A DNA stretch of 64,000 nucleotides from Rs1 sp029027825. GTDB taxonomy: Bacteria > Pseudomonadota > Gammaproteobacteria > Pseudomonadales > Balneatricaceae. The DNA is taken from contig CP093399.1 of NCBI GenBank assembly GCA_029027825.1, forward strand, positions 2,666,001-2,730,000, in the 5' to 3' direction. The notes under the pieces were generated by a model that worked only from the letters and a program-made list of their open reading frames with translations, did no database searches and was not told where the DNA came from. Position 1 is the first letter of the stretch. Each line of letters starts with the position of its first letter. This document shows, piece by piece, positions 1 through 8,286 of this stretch. The position numbers and the translations under genes were made by a program.

Positions 1-691
1 TCAGATTACTTGAATTATATTTTTTAAATTTTTCTAATATTTCTTTTAATATAGACTCAGTAAGTACATATTTAATTTTTGCATTATATACTTCTCCATC
101 TACTTTTTTCATTTTCACATCTCGAACTAAAAAACCTGACCGGGACATATCTTCTTCGAACAAATCAATCATTACTCTTGGTCCAGTCAAAATCATCGAA
201 CGTTCAATATTTATTTCTTCATTAAAAACCCTACTAGATTTTGATAAATACATACCCATCAAAAAATATTTTTTGTTTTCATTCTTTATTTCATAAGGAC
301 TTATATAACCTTCTTCTATTAATGAATCTTTATATTTTTTTTGCTTTGATCCTTTATATTCATCGAAAATCAAATGAGAATGTAATAAAATAGATAAACT
401 ATTAGAATAAAGGACTTTTTTATTTTTAACTTCCTTATAGTTAAAATCACTTTTTACATTTTTCAAACCAGTAGCGTACTCTTTAAATATTTCCTCCACA
501 TATGGTTTTTTACAATCGAAAACTGCCACTAAATCCTTTATTTCTTTTATATCATCACTTCTCATAACAGGATAATTTATTAGACCTAACAACATCGAAA
601 TTTTATTTTCATTCGAAATATTAGCACCTAGCGTCAAAGGTGATAACATCAAAAAAATCATCATTAACGTTGTATTCTTCAACATATACAT
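1..691 (-). CDS. Secreted hypothetical protein, 3' end cut by window edge
   Basis: A minus-strand frame opens with ATG at 691 and stays open for 230 codons to the window edge without a stop, so the C-terminus is missing. The start follows an AAAGGAAA ribosome site. An in-frame second ATG at 685 is an alternative. The first 23 or so residues (MYMLKNTTLMMIFLMLSPLT, then LGA) form a classic signal peptide, so the product should be exported. The mature part is lysine- and asparagine-rich and no family is recognised. The gene is markedly more AT-rich than the T6SS genes beside it, which suggests separate acquisition. It lies 99 bp beyond the DUF6708-like gene in the same direction and may be the last gene of the effector cassette. 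Confidence 0.7.
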   Translation of the reverse strand, partial: MYMLKNTTLMMIFLMLSPLTLGANISNENKISMLLGLINYPVMRSDDIKEIKDLVAVFDCKKPYVEEIFKEYATGLKNVKSDFNYKEVKNKKVLYSNSLSILLHSHLIFDEYKGSKQKKYKDSLIEEGYISPYEIKNENKKYFLMGMYLSKSSRVFNEEINIERSMILTGPRVMIDLFEEDMSRSGFLVRDVKMKKVDGEVYNAKIKYVLTESILKEILEKFKKYNSSNL

Positions 692-790
692 ACAAGTTTC
701 CTTTAATTTTCGGCATTTTACTTTGAGGAATCTTAATTACCATTAACTGTAGCTATCAAATAATTATTTATAGCACTCAATATAAACAAT

Positions 791-1570
791 TTAATTTTCT
801 GCTAACAAGGCTATCGATTTCTTGGTCTCTTGCTGCGGCAACTGCTTTCCAGCTAAAGGACACTTTTCAATCCAAGTATTTTTTCCCATAATTAAGTGCT
901 CTGACGATACAATATTGCACATATAGCCTTCAAGCCAGCTTTGTAATTCATTACTTTGACCATAAAAAGCAGGGTAAGCACCTAATCTAAAGCGTTTTGA
1001 TTTTGTACTGCCTTTAGTGAACAAACTGATTTGTAACGGACCAGTAGAAGATGAGCTTTCAATGTAGTCAGCTTGTACAAATTTGCTGTCAAGTTGCTCA
1101 GGTGTTGCGCTATAAAACTTTCCTCGATGCCAAGTATAAATAAGCTGATGTTTACGGTCGAAGCGGATTGGAATAGGTGCTCGCCAAATCAGTAAAATTA
1201 AAAACGGTATAAGCCAAGCTGTGTGGATGAAGTATATGAATCTTATTGGGTTTTTGTAATGGCTGTTGTAAAGTGTTGAAAAATATTCTTCTTGCCTTCT
1301 AGGATACACTTCACCCTGACTTTCATATCCACTTTTCCAAAAAAGGTATTGCTTTGATATTCTATTTTCATAATCTAGTTTTTTGGTGACATATTCAGTA
1401 GCCCCACCGAACAAATGACTACCAATAATAGCTGCTAATAACGTCAGTCCAATCATAAATGTATTAAAGCGCTGACGACCATAATCAAATCGTTTTACAT
1501 CAACAGAGGTTAGATCGTATTCTGATATCATTTTACTTAGCTTATTATCTTTCACTGCTATAGTTTCCAT
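791..1570 (-). CDS. DUF6708-like membrane protein, probable immunity protein of the adjacent toxin
   Basis: The 259-residue product has two predicted membrane helices, near residues 37-57 and 110-128. Just after the second comes the segment IPIRFDRKHQLIYTWHRGKF, typical of the DUF6708 proteins that accompany T6SS effectors. The ATG lies inside the last codons of the upstream 977-residue toxin gene, overlapping it by 13 nt, so the two are probably translationally coupled. A membrane protein coupled to a membrane-active toxin is the usual layout of an immunity gene. The family match is from recall of sequence style; the immunity role is inference from position and topology. Confidence 0.6.
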   Translation of the reverse strand: METIAVKDNKLSKMISEYDLTSVDVKRFDYGRQRFNTFMIGLTLLAAIIGSHLFGGATEYVTKKLDYENRISKQYLFWKSGYESQGEVYPRRQEEYFSTLYNSHYKNPIRFIYFIHTAWLIPFLILLIWRAPIPIRFDRKHQLIYTWHRGKFYSATPEQLDSKFVQADYIESSSSTGPLQISLFTKGSTKSKRFRLGAYPAFYGQSNELQSWLEGYMCNIVSSEHLIMGKNTWIEKCPLAGKQLPQQETKKSIALLAEN

Positions 1571-4491
1571 TTGTAATTATTTCGATTATCTCGTGTCCGA
1601 TTGTATAAAATTTCTGTGACTTGCGGGTAAGCTTTGCCATTGGGGTCTGTATAATCAGCAATCACTTTAATTTTATTGATATAAGCTAGATCATGGGGCA
1701 GTGCACTTCTAAAATTTACTGTTACCTGATTGGTTGCATAATCAATTTCGTAGTCAAAGCCTACCAATTTGTAGCCATTTATAACCTCGAGCGAACTACT
1801 ACCAGGGTTACGCCTCGCGTCGAAATCTAGCACCATTTCGATATTTAATTTAAATTCACCTTCACTCGCCCTTGGTATAATGACCGTATAGCTAAACCCC
1901 CTATATGCGCCACGATTAATACCAAAACCAAAAAACAAATTCTCAAAATCAATTACTTCTTCTTCGTACAGTTTTTTAATTTGTTTGTGTTTCGGATCAT
2001 CTGGTAAGCTTAAAATATTTGACAGTTTCAAATATTCTTCCCCTCCAGTGACTTCCCTGTCTATCCCCCAATACTCATCAGAACTTCCCCAAAAACTATC
2101 TTTAGCCCATTGTTCTAACTCAGAGAGGCTGCCAAACATTTCAGTCAACCCTCCTACTATTATCAACAACAAACCAATCAGTATACCTATACCCGATGCG
2201 CCAAAATAAATCATAACTGCGCCGCCAACAGCCATTAATAAATTCCCTGTGCCTGCAGAATTTTTATCGGAGTAAAAAGCATCGCCTGATTTAATTAAAC
2301 TGAGGGCTACACCTAAATAACCGGCTGCTTTGGCTAACATACCTATGCGCGCCATGCCCATGCCTTTGGCGCTATTACCGACTTGTTTTGCTAAGGTCTC
2401 TGGCACTTTGTTATTTTTTATTACCTGCTCTGCTAATTTTGCGGTTAAATTTTTACTCAGCTGCTGCACTGATCCATTGACTGTTATTTTGCTTCCCAAT
2501 GCAAAGGTAGCGGCAAAGCTATCAACAAACTGTACTGTCATCGCAATATAATATTTGTCTACGAAACGCCCCACGGGTGATCCCGATTGACTGGGCGCAT
2601 TACGTTTATCAATAAGATCAAACAAGGTATAATACCCTAAAAAAGTGGCTACCCCAGCTGCGCTTAATCGCTCAGAAAATTGTTTTCTTGCCGCGGTATG
2701 AAACCCTGCTGCAGGTGCCGCATGGCTGGCATTCTCTACATGTAACATATTGATTTGTTGCACGCTAACCTGCGGTGTTGTTACTTTTCTGGAACCAATC
2801 ATTATATCTGATGTAGTATTGCTGACCACTGACCCTTGTACTCTAGTGCTTGTTTTATGAGCGAATATATCTGAATTACTAGGCAGTGAAGATGAAATAT
2901 CCGCCTTGCCCAATTTTGTAGTCTGCTGTGTTTGTGTTTGTACTTCTTTCACTATCAAGAAATCGCCCGATATTTTACCTGATAAGATATCTGCTGCTTT
3001 ATCAGCTGGTACGGGAAGGCGACTTAGCTTGGTTATTTTGGCGGTGTTCATTACCGCTTTTAGGGCGGCATTATTGGGTTGTTTAACGGCTATTTGAGCC
3101 AGTTGCGTTGCACTGCTGTGCACGAGCAAATCGAAGGCTGCAAAATGGGTTAATTTTATATCGATGGTTTTTGACCAATAGCTTACAGTTGAACTTAAAA
3201 ACTTACGTAAAATTTTATTACTATTTTTTGTTGCTCCGCTCCAGCTAGCCAATAACATTTGCTGTCCTCTATGAGTACAATCAAGGTCAAAAATACTTCG
3301 TTGTAGCAATAGTGTAGCGAATGTCAATCGCTCTATATCCCTATCTTTTTTTATCTCATCAGGCAAACCATCTATAGAATTTGCTAATAGGGTCTGAAAA
3401 TCACCTATATGCTGATGATTTACAGTAGCGTCATATGCCGCAACAAGGTTGTTCACTTCTTGTTGGTATGACATTTCAATATCTAGATATTTTTGCCACT
3501 GGTTTCCTCTAACTGGATGTTCATCAAACATATCTTTGAACCAAGTAAAACTCTCATCTATTGAAGGTTTTACTTGGTCGATGAATCGAGCAATGGTAAG
3601 CGGGTATTGTGATTTCGCGGCATCGGCATGTTGCTTTTGGCTTGCCAGTAATAGGCGATGTTTTATTTCTAATATTTTGCCAATGGGGTCATGCAGCGCA
3701 ATGATTTTCCCTTCGAGTTTTGAATGTTCACAATAAGCTACACTTGACAATGCTTGATGTTTTAAACCTGTTTGCATACCTGCGTATTGCGCAGCCACAT
3801 CACCTATTATATCAGGTATAAAATCAGCGACTTTTTCCGTCAACAAACCTAATGAGCAGCTATAAGTAGATTGCTCCTGCTGTAAATCAACTGTTTGCAT
3901 TATCTGATGACGAAAGGCGGCCTCATTCTGGCATTTGTAGAAAAACCAAGATGGCCACCTTTCTTCGCTATAGGCAATATCTATTATTGAGCAATCTAAG
4001 GATACAAAAGCATATGGGTATACTTTACTATCAACATCCTTCCAAACTCCACCTGCGTGACCATCTAGCCAAGTGTAACAATGGAAGGTTTCACTCTTCT
4101 CATTTGTATTGATGACATCTTTACGTACTGAACTAGAATTGGCATCTGATTTATCCGTTACGTATTTAAATACTTTCCAAACACCATCCTCGTCTGAGGT
4201 TTTATCTTCTTTGAAAGTCTTTTGGGCATATATGTATATATACCCCTGGCGCAACCTTCGTAACTCGTAGCCGTCTCCTAAACTATCTATAGTCCCTTCA
4301 ACCGTGCATTTTTCAGCCGCGCTAGCAGTTAATTGACCTATTTTTTGTGGTGTGAAAGCAAAACGCACCGGAAATATCGGGCGTATAGCTTGATCACAGG
4401 GAGCGACTACAGCACCCACTTGGCTGGTATTGGAAGTCTCTTTGATTAGATTCGTAACACTGGCCGGTAATTTATTGATTGAAGCAGACAT
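1558..4491 (-). CDS. VasX-like T6SS membrane-targeting effector
   Basis: This 977-residue protein starts with a region matching the toxin VasX N-terminal family: CDQAIRPIFPVRFAFTP near residue 32, then YELRRLRQGYIYIYA near residue 75. That region normally docks the cargo to VgrG/PAAR through a DUF4123 adaptor. A long, mostly helical middle follows. The strongly hydrophobic glycine-rich stretches are in the last third, roughly residues 700-810 (GYLGVALSLIKSGDAFY and GILIGLLLIIVGGLTEMF), as expected for a colicin-like pore former. The C-terminal 170 residues are soluble in character. It lies 5 bp downstream of a DUF4123 gene and overlaps its putative immunity gene. Pore formation is inferred from VasX and was not seen directly. 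Confidence 0.75.
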   Translation of the reverse strand: MSASINKLPASVTNLIKETSNTSQVGAVVAPCDQAIRPIFPVRFAFTPQKIGQLTASAAEKCTVEGTIDSLGDGYELRRLRQGYIYIYAQKTFKEDKTSDEDGVWKVFKYVTDKSDANSSSVRKDVINTNEKSETFHCYTWLDGHAGGVWKDVDSKVYPYAFVSLDCSIIDIAYSEERWPSWFFYKCQNEAAFRHQIMQTVDLQQEQSTYSCSLGLLTEKVADFIPDIIGDVAAQYAGMQTGLKHQALSSVAYCEHSKLEGKIIALHDPIGKILEIKHRLLLASQKQHADAAKSQYPLTIARFIDQVKPSIDESFTWFKDMFDEHPVRGNQWQKYLDIEMSYQQEVNNLVAAYDATVNHQHIGDFQTLLANSIDGLPDEIKKDRDIERLTFATLLLQRSIFDLDCTHRGQQMLLASWSGATKNSNKILRKFLSSTVSYWSKTIDIKLTHFAAFDLLVHSSATQLAQIAVKQPNNAALKAVMNTAKITKLSRLPVPADKAADILSGKISGDFLIVKEVQTQTQQTTKLGKADISSSLPSNSDIFAHKTSTRVQGSVVSNTTSDIMIGSRKVTTPQVSVQQINMLHVENASHAAPAAGFHTAARKQFSERLSAAGVATFLGYYTLFDLIDKRNAPSQSGSPVGRFVDKYYIAMTVQFVDSFAATFALGSKITVNGSVQQLSKNLTAKLAEQVIKNNKVPETLAKQVGNSAKGMGMARIGMLAKAAGYLGVALSLIKSGDAFYSDKNSAGTGNLLMAVGGAVMIYFGASGIGILIGLLLIIVGGLTEMFGSLSELEQWAKDSFWGSSDEYWGIDREVTGGEEYLKLSNILSLPDDPKHKQIKKLYEEEVIDFENLFFGFGINRGAYRGFSYTVIIPRASEGEFKLNIEMVLDFDARRNPGSSSLEVINGYKLVGFDYEIDYATNQVTVNFRSALPHDLAYINKIKVIADYTDPNGKAYPQVTEILYNRTRDNRNNYKWKL

Positions 4492-4496
4492 TACAT

Positions 4497-5813
4497 TTAT
4501 ATCCTTTTTAATTCACAAGCTGATTCAAACAGACTCAGACTAATTTCGTACGGGCTTCCTGCCCCTGTTAATGCGGTGAGCTTAGCTTCTAACCAATTTG
4601 GATGCTCTTTTGCTGTTATCCAAGCGCTAATAATATAATACAATACTTCTTTTTCGCTTTTAAAACCAAAGGCATAACCTTTTACCAGTAAATCTTTGAT
4701 AAATTGTTTTTCAGCATCTTTTGCCACTGGCGTGTACTGGGACATATCTTTTGCACAGGTATCCAATAATTTCTCAACGAACCTATCTTCTTGACACGCA
4801 GCCAATCCCTCTTCATAGTTCTTTGTCATCTCTAACTTTTCCGCTTTTACTTGCTGCAAGCTAGCTTTCACGCTGATCACAGCAACGCTACCTTCTAGCG
4901 GTTTAATCGCAATGATCTGATCAAAGGCAGCATTCCAAAATTTTCTTAATTGCCCTGGCGTCATGCAGAGGAGCATATCTTCCAGCCAATCAGCTTCAAA
5001 AAATCGATACTGAAACCAAGTGGCGCTTTGTGGGTTCCAAATTCGAGTGAACTTACGCAAGTGCTTAAACAATGCTTCTATGCCGAGGTGCGAGCGTATA
5101 AAGATACCGGCACTTTGCTGGTAAAAATACCAAGGTTGTTGATCCTCATTTTCCGCTTGGGTAAATAAGCGTCGAGTAAAATCATGATCGAGTTCAAGTT
5201 CTATCAGATAAGGAGATAGACGTTCATAAAGACGCGAAGCTTCACCTGTGTATAGGGACTTGCAGGGCAGACCATCTAAAAAGTGTGAACCATCAAAGAC
5301 TTTTAGCTTACTTGCGTCGATAACCGCATAAGTTTTTAATGGCTGATTACTATTAACCAAAAATGAAGCTGTGGTTTGATCTAGTTCAGTGTCAGGGCTA
5401 GTGCTGTCAGGCTTATTGGCTTGCCCGAACAATACATCAAGTAACTCATTGGGGACCGTTTTTTTCTGTAACTGATCGAGCTGGCGATCAAACGGTTTAA
5501 TATTTTCTATATGGTTAATATGCAGATAGTCAGCGGCGATTTTATGCTGCTCTGTGCTACTAATCAGCCTGATGACGGCAAAGGCAATTGGCATATCTGA
5601 GTTCACTTGTTGGGATAAATCAACCGCCTGCTGGTCAAAAACAGATGCTTCTTCTAAGTGCTGGAATATTGATTTTGGCTCCCCAGAGTACATAAAGAGG
5701 TAACCCGCCTCTTTTAATGTACGACTGATCAGTTCGTCTATTTTTCGATTGTCCTCTAGAACAACCGCAACACGGATTTCCCAGCGCTGCTCACAATCAG
5801 CACCTTGCTTCAT
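4497..5813 (-). CDS. DUF4123 T6SS effector adaptor (cassette 2)
   Basis: The 438-residue protein shows the DUF4123 pattern in its middle: TYAVIDASKL near residue 161, the block FIRSHLGIEALFKHLRKFTRI and WFQYRFFEADWLEDML. DUF4123 proteins (Tap/TEC) are cytoplasmic chaperones that load a cognate effector onto VgrG or PAAR and are not secreted. The gene sits between a PAAR gene and the VasX-like toxin, so the toxin is the likely client. The N-terminal 150 residues resemble those of the other DUF4123 protein at 10110-11387 (both contain AGYLFMYSGE), so the two are paralogues. The AGAGGAG ribosome site lies directly against the ATG, which is unusually tight. Confidence 0.8.
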   Translation of the reverse strand: MKQGADCEQRWEIRVAVVLEDNRKIDELISRTLKEAGYLFMYSGEPKSIFQHLEEASVFDQQAVDLSQQVNSDMPIAFAVIRLISSTEQHKIAADYLHINHIENIKPFDRQLDQLQKKTVPNELLDVLFGQANKPDSTSPDTELDQTTASFLVNSNQPLKTYAVIDASKLKVFDGSHFLDGLPCKSLYTGEASRLYERLSPYLIELELDHDFTRRLFTQAENEDQQPWYFYQQSAGIFIRSHLGIEALFKHLRKFTRIWNPQSATWFQYRFFEADWLEDMLLCMTPGQLRKFWNAAFDQIIAIKPLEGSVAVISVKASLQQVKAEKLEMTKNYEEGLAACQEDRFVEKLLDTCAKDMSQYTPVAKDAEKQFIKDLLVKGYAFGFKSEKEVLYYIISAWITAKEHPNWLEAKLTALTGAGSPYEISLSLFESACELKRI

Positions 5814-5889
5814 CTCCTCTCAATTTTATATCCATGCTGTTTGTTCATTTATTGCTAACACACATTCCTCCTTGATTCTGCGTTACAGC

Positions 5890-6174
5890 TTAAGCCGTGG
5901 CGGTTGCCTCGAACTGAGTAGCGACCACGGTATTAGCTCCTGGGGAGCAACCACATAACACATGGTCACCTTGAATGATGACCACTTTTCCTTCCACATC
6001 ACAACTGCGCTTGCTAATCGGCTGTATTGGCCCTGAGCCTTTTTTACATGCAGGACAAGTGGCTATCATGCCCTCCAGTGTTGCGGGTTTACCAAATACT
6101 TCTAATAAGGCATGTCCCTGGGTTACTGTTCCCCCTGTCGTGGTGGGATCTCCCTGGCGTATAATATATGTCAT
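5890..6174 (-). CDS. PAAR-domain spike-tip protein
   Basis: The 94-residue protein has the PAAR layout: MTYIIRQGDPTTTGGTVTQG at the N-terminus, then CPACKKG and the closing block VIIQGDHVLCGCSPGA. PAAR proteins cap the VgrG trimer with a sharp, often zinc-containing tip and carry effectors. The cysteines and histidine visible here could bind the metal. No toxin domain is fused to it, so cargo would be attached through the adjacent DUF4123 protein. It heads the second effector cassette. A decayed copy of its first codons lies at 7006-7056. Confidence 0.85.
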   Translation of the reverse strand: MTYIIRQGDPTTTGGTVTQGHALLEVFGKPATLEGMIATCPACKKGSGPIQPISKRSCDVEGKVVIIQGDHVLCGCSPGANTVVATQFEATATA

Positions 6175-6193
6175 TACAATTCCTTGTGTTTGG

Positions 6194-6211
6194 TTAAGCT
6201 AAGCTAAGCTA
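6194..6211. repeat. TAAGC pentanucleotide repeat
   Basis: About three and a half units of TAAGC/TTAAGC lie just upstream of the PAAR start, forming a partly palindromic stretch that begins GGTTAAGC and ends CTAACC. It falls in the leader of the PAAR gene and could affect spacing to a promoter. No function can be read from the sequence. Confidence 0.5.
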
Positions 6212-6311
6212 ACCGAATGAATACGCTGAATATTGTTAGGTTTTGTCTTTTTAAGCTTAAATACATGTAGAAGCCACAGATAGTTGTTCTGTTGCCCCAT
6301 TTGAGTACTAA

Positions 6312-6959
6312 TTAATCCCCACCGCCGCAGCTACTACCAGAGCTACTACCTCCATCACTGCTGGAATCACACGAACTAGAAGAGCATGTTGAGACAGTAG
6401 AACAACCTATATGTGTAGCACAAAAACCATTACTTCTTGGTCCATTACAATTTAAAGAGTATTTAAAGCCATTAGGTATTTTTAGTCTTGCATCCAAAGC
6501 AAATAGTATAGGTAGCTTTTTAGGTTTATTTGGAGATATTTTCTCTCTTATACAAGATATTTTCCACGCTGTTTTGATCCCTTTTTGCGCACTTTTATCA
6601 GATTTCATAGCTTCAGCTGGGTTATGATGCAAAAACTTTCCAAAGACAGTTACACAAAAATTTTGATACAACTTAGTAAATAGAATAAGTTCATGCCAAG
6701 CGTCATCGACGACTTGGGATGGCATTGATACTGGTTTTCTACCGGCGAAATAACAAACGTAAAACCACTCTTTCAAGCCTTTTTCTACCTTGTCTAAGTC
6801 CGCATCGTTTAGATGATTATATTTATCTTTGATTTTATCCCTAATGGTTGCCGGAAATTTAAATTCCTCAATATTGGCTAAGCTTTTAGACTTGTTTTTT
6901 ACTGAAAATTTTATGTAAATAAAAATAGCAACTACGATTATCAAAGCAGATATATACAT
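6312..6959 (-). CDS. Membrane-anchored GRDP-like glycine-rich-domain protein
   Basis: The 215-residue product has an N-terminal membrane helix (about residues 3-19). It then has a region resembling the glycine-rich domain-containing protein family: VVDDAWHELILFTKLYQNFC near residue 82, followed by VFGKFLHHNP. The tail is almost pure Cys, Ser and Gly and ends SCGGGD. Many bacterial members have the same His-containing core and a Cys/Gly-rich end. It lies between a PAAR relic and an intact PAAR gene. That places it in the T6SS effector region, but there is no adaptor or immunity partner that clearly belongs to it. Function is unknown; the name rests on the core motif only. Confidence 0.55.
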   Translation of the reverse strand: MYISALIIVVAIFIYIKFSVKNKSKSLANIEEFKFPATIRDKIKDKYNHLNDADLDKVEKGLKEWFYVCYFAGRKPVSMPSQVVDDAWHELILFTKLYQNFCVTVFGKFLHHNPAEAMKSDKSAQKGIKTAWKISCIREKISPNKPKKLPILFALDARLKIPNGFKYSLNCNGPRSNGFCATHIGCSTVSTCSSSSCDSSSDGGSSSGSSCGGGD

Positions 6960-7005
6960 AAATTTTTCCTCTTAGCTTTCCTATTAAATGGTTATGGCTG
7001 GAACT

Positions 7006-7056
7006 CTAATCTCTGTTCTCTACGGTGGAATTTCCTTGGCGTATCATGTAAGTCAT
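7006..7056 (-). pseudogene. PAAR gene relic (first codons only)
   Basis: Reading minus from ATG at 7056 gives MTYMIRQGNSTVENRD and a stop. The first eight residues match the intact PAAR protein (MTYIIRQG) at seven positions, and the DNA around both starts is similar. The rest of the PAAR sequence is gone. This is the expected scar of a PAAR gene lost by recombination between effector cassettes. Confidence 0.65.
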
Positions 7057-7124
7057 ATGCCTTCCTTTTAATCTGTAAATCCACTTCGGATTTATAGGCC
7101 TGACAAATCGACAATGTATTAAAT

Positions 7125-8276
7125 TTAATTCAGTAACTTGCTTCCCTGCTTTTCTTTTTCTTCTTTAGCTTTATGAGAACCTTTCAAATACCATTTACCA
7201 TTGATAACTTCATAAGTACCTTTTTTATAATACCTGCCGTTGACAAATTCCATAGTACCGTTGAACATGGGGTTTTTACCATGTAATGGAACCCAAGATA
7301 ACTGGCGCGGAAATCCCTCGGGAATTTTACCTGCCAATACACCAAAGCCACTTTTTGCAGGGGGGACTGTGTTATTTACCAGACAACGGCCACCTGTGTA
7401 TGCTTTATAATAACTGGGGGTCGTTAATATTCTACGCGCTCCTGAAGACTGTTTTTTACGGACTTTGTTTAATTTAGCCTGATGACGAAATACTGTTATC
7501 CTATAGTTTAAACTTCCATATTGATTTCCGCCGCGTGCAACTCTAATCTTTCCTGCTACCGGGCCTTTAGGATTATCAATAGGTGAGTTTTTATAATAAT
7601 TCTCATCGTACCAGTCACTGACCCACTCATTTAAATTATTGTTCATATCATAAAAGCCTAAAGGATTTGGTGGATAATCAGTATATACATTCAGTTCTAT
7701 TCTCTTACCATCAGTACGAATATCTTTATTGATATTTTGATAGGGAATCACAGTTCCCCAGTCTGTGGCAAAAACTACGTTATGGCCGCGTGAACGTGCT
7801 GCAAACTCCCATTGCGCTTCAGTAGGGATCGTCATAGTGATTTCCAATTGCTCACCTAACCACTGGCAATAGTCGCTTACTTCACCCCAAAAAAGCTCAG
7901 CGGCGTAATTAGGCTGTCGTATCTTACTACCGAAGTCCCTCCTTGGCGAAATCCCAATCATGGAGGCATATAAATCATAATCAGCATTAGTAATTTCATA
8001 AGGCTGCATATAATAACTGTCTAAACGTACTAAATGAGCGGGGCTAGAGTCTTTTGATATCATGGTATTACGCATCTCTTTTACGCCATCTGCTTTGATG
8101 ATTTCTAAATCAAAATCACCCATCATGAATTCACCTTGTTTTACAAAAATGAGTTCATCTAAAGTGCGTTGCTTAAGCTCAGCTAATTTAAAATAGGGCA
8201 AAATAAAGGTATAACTAAGTATTAAAGAAATAAGTACTAAAACACTAATAGTCAGATGTTTTTTGATTCGTTTCAT
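7125..8276 (-). CDS. FGE/SUMF1-fold membrane-anchored protein lacking catalytic cysteines
   Basis: After a single N-terminal membrane helix (about residues 7-28) comes a SUMF1/formylglycine-generating-enzyme domain: FVKQGEFMMGD, the substrate-face block YYMQPYEITNADYDLYASM, IPTEAQWEFAAR, LNEWVSDWYDENYY and RVARGGNQYG. In true FGE the block after RGG carries two active-site cysteines (pattern GGSxxCxxxxC). Here it reads GGNQYGSLNYRITVFR with neither, so catalysis is unlikely and the fold probably serves binding. A 110-residue tail follows. The ATG at 8276 is preferred for its GAGGATAAA ribosome site; an in-frame ATG at 8294 would overlap the upstream gene. It directly follows the 608-residue effector candidate, so an immunity or partner role is inferred. 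Confidence 0.7.
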   Translation of the reverse strand: MKRIKKHLTISVLVLISLILSYTFILPYFKLAELKQRTLDELIFVKQGEFMMGDFDLEIIKADGVKEMRNTMISKDSSPAHLVRLDSYYMQPYEITNADYDLYASMIGISPRRDFGSKIRQPNYAAELFWGEVSDYCQWLGEQLEITMTIPTEAQWEFAARSRGHNVVFATDWGTVIPYQNINKDIRTDGKRIELNVYTDYPPNPLGFYDMNNNLNEWVSDWYDENYYKNSPIDNPKGPVAGKIRVARGGNQYGSLNYRITVFRHQAKLNKVRKKQSSGARRILTTPSYYKAYTGGRCLVNNTVPPAKSGFGVLAGKIPEGFPRQLSWVPLHGKNPMFNGTMEFVNGRYYKKGTYEVINGKWYLKGSHKAKEEKEKQGSKLLN

Positions 8277-8286
8277 TTTATCCTCA

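Noticed and set aside
7125..8276. Functional sulfatase-modifying enzyme
   Set aside because: The FGE cysteines are missing and no sulfatase gene is nearby.
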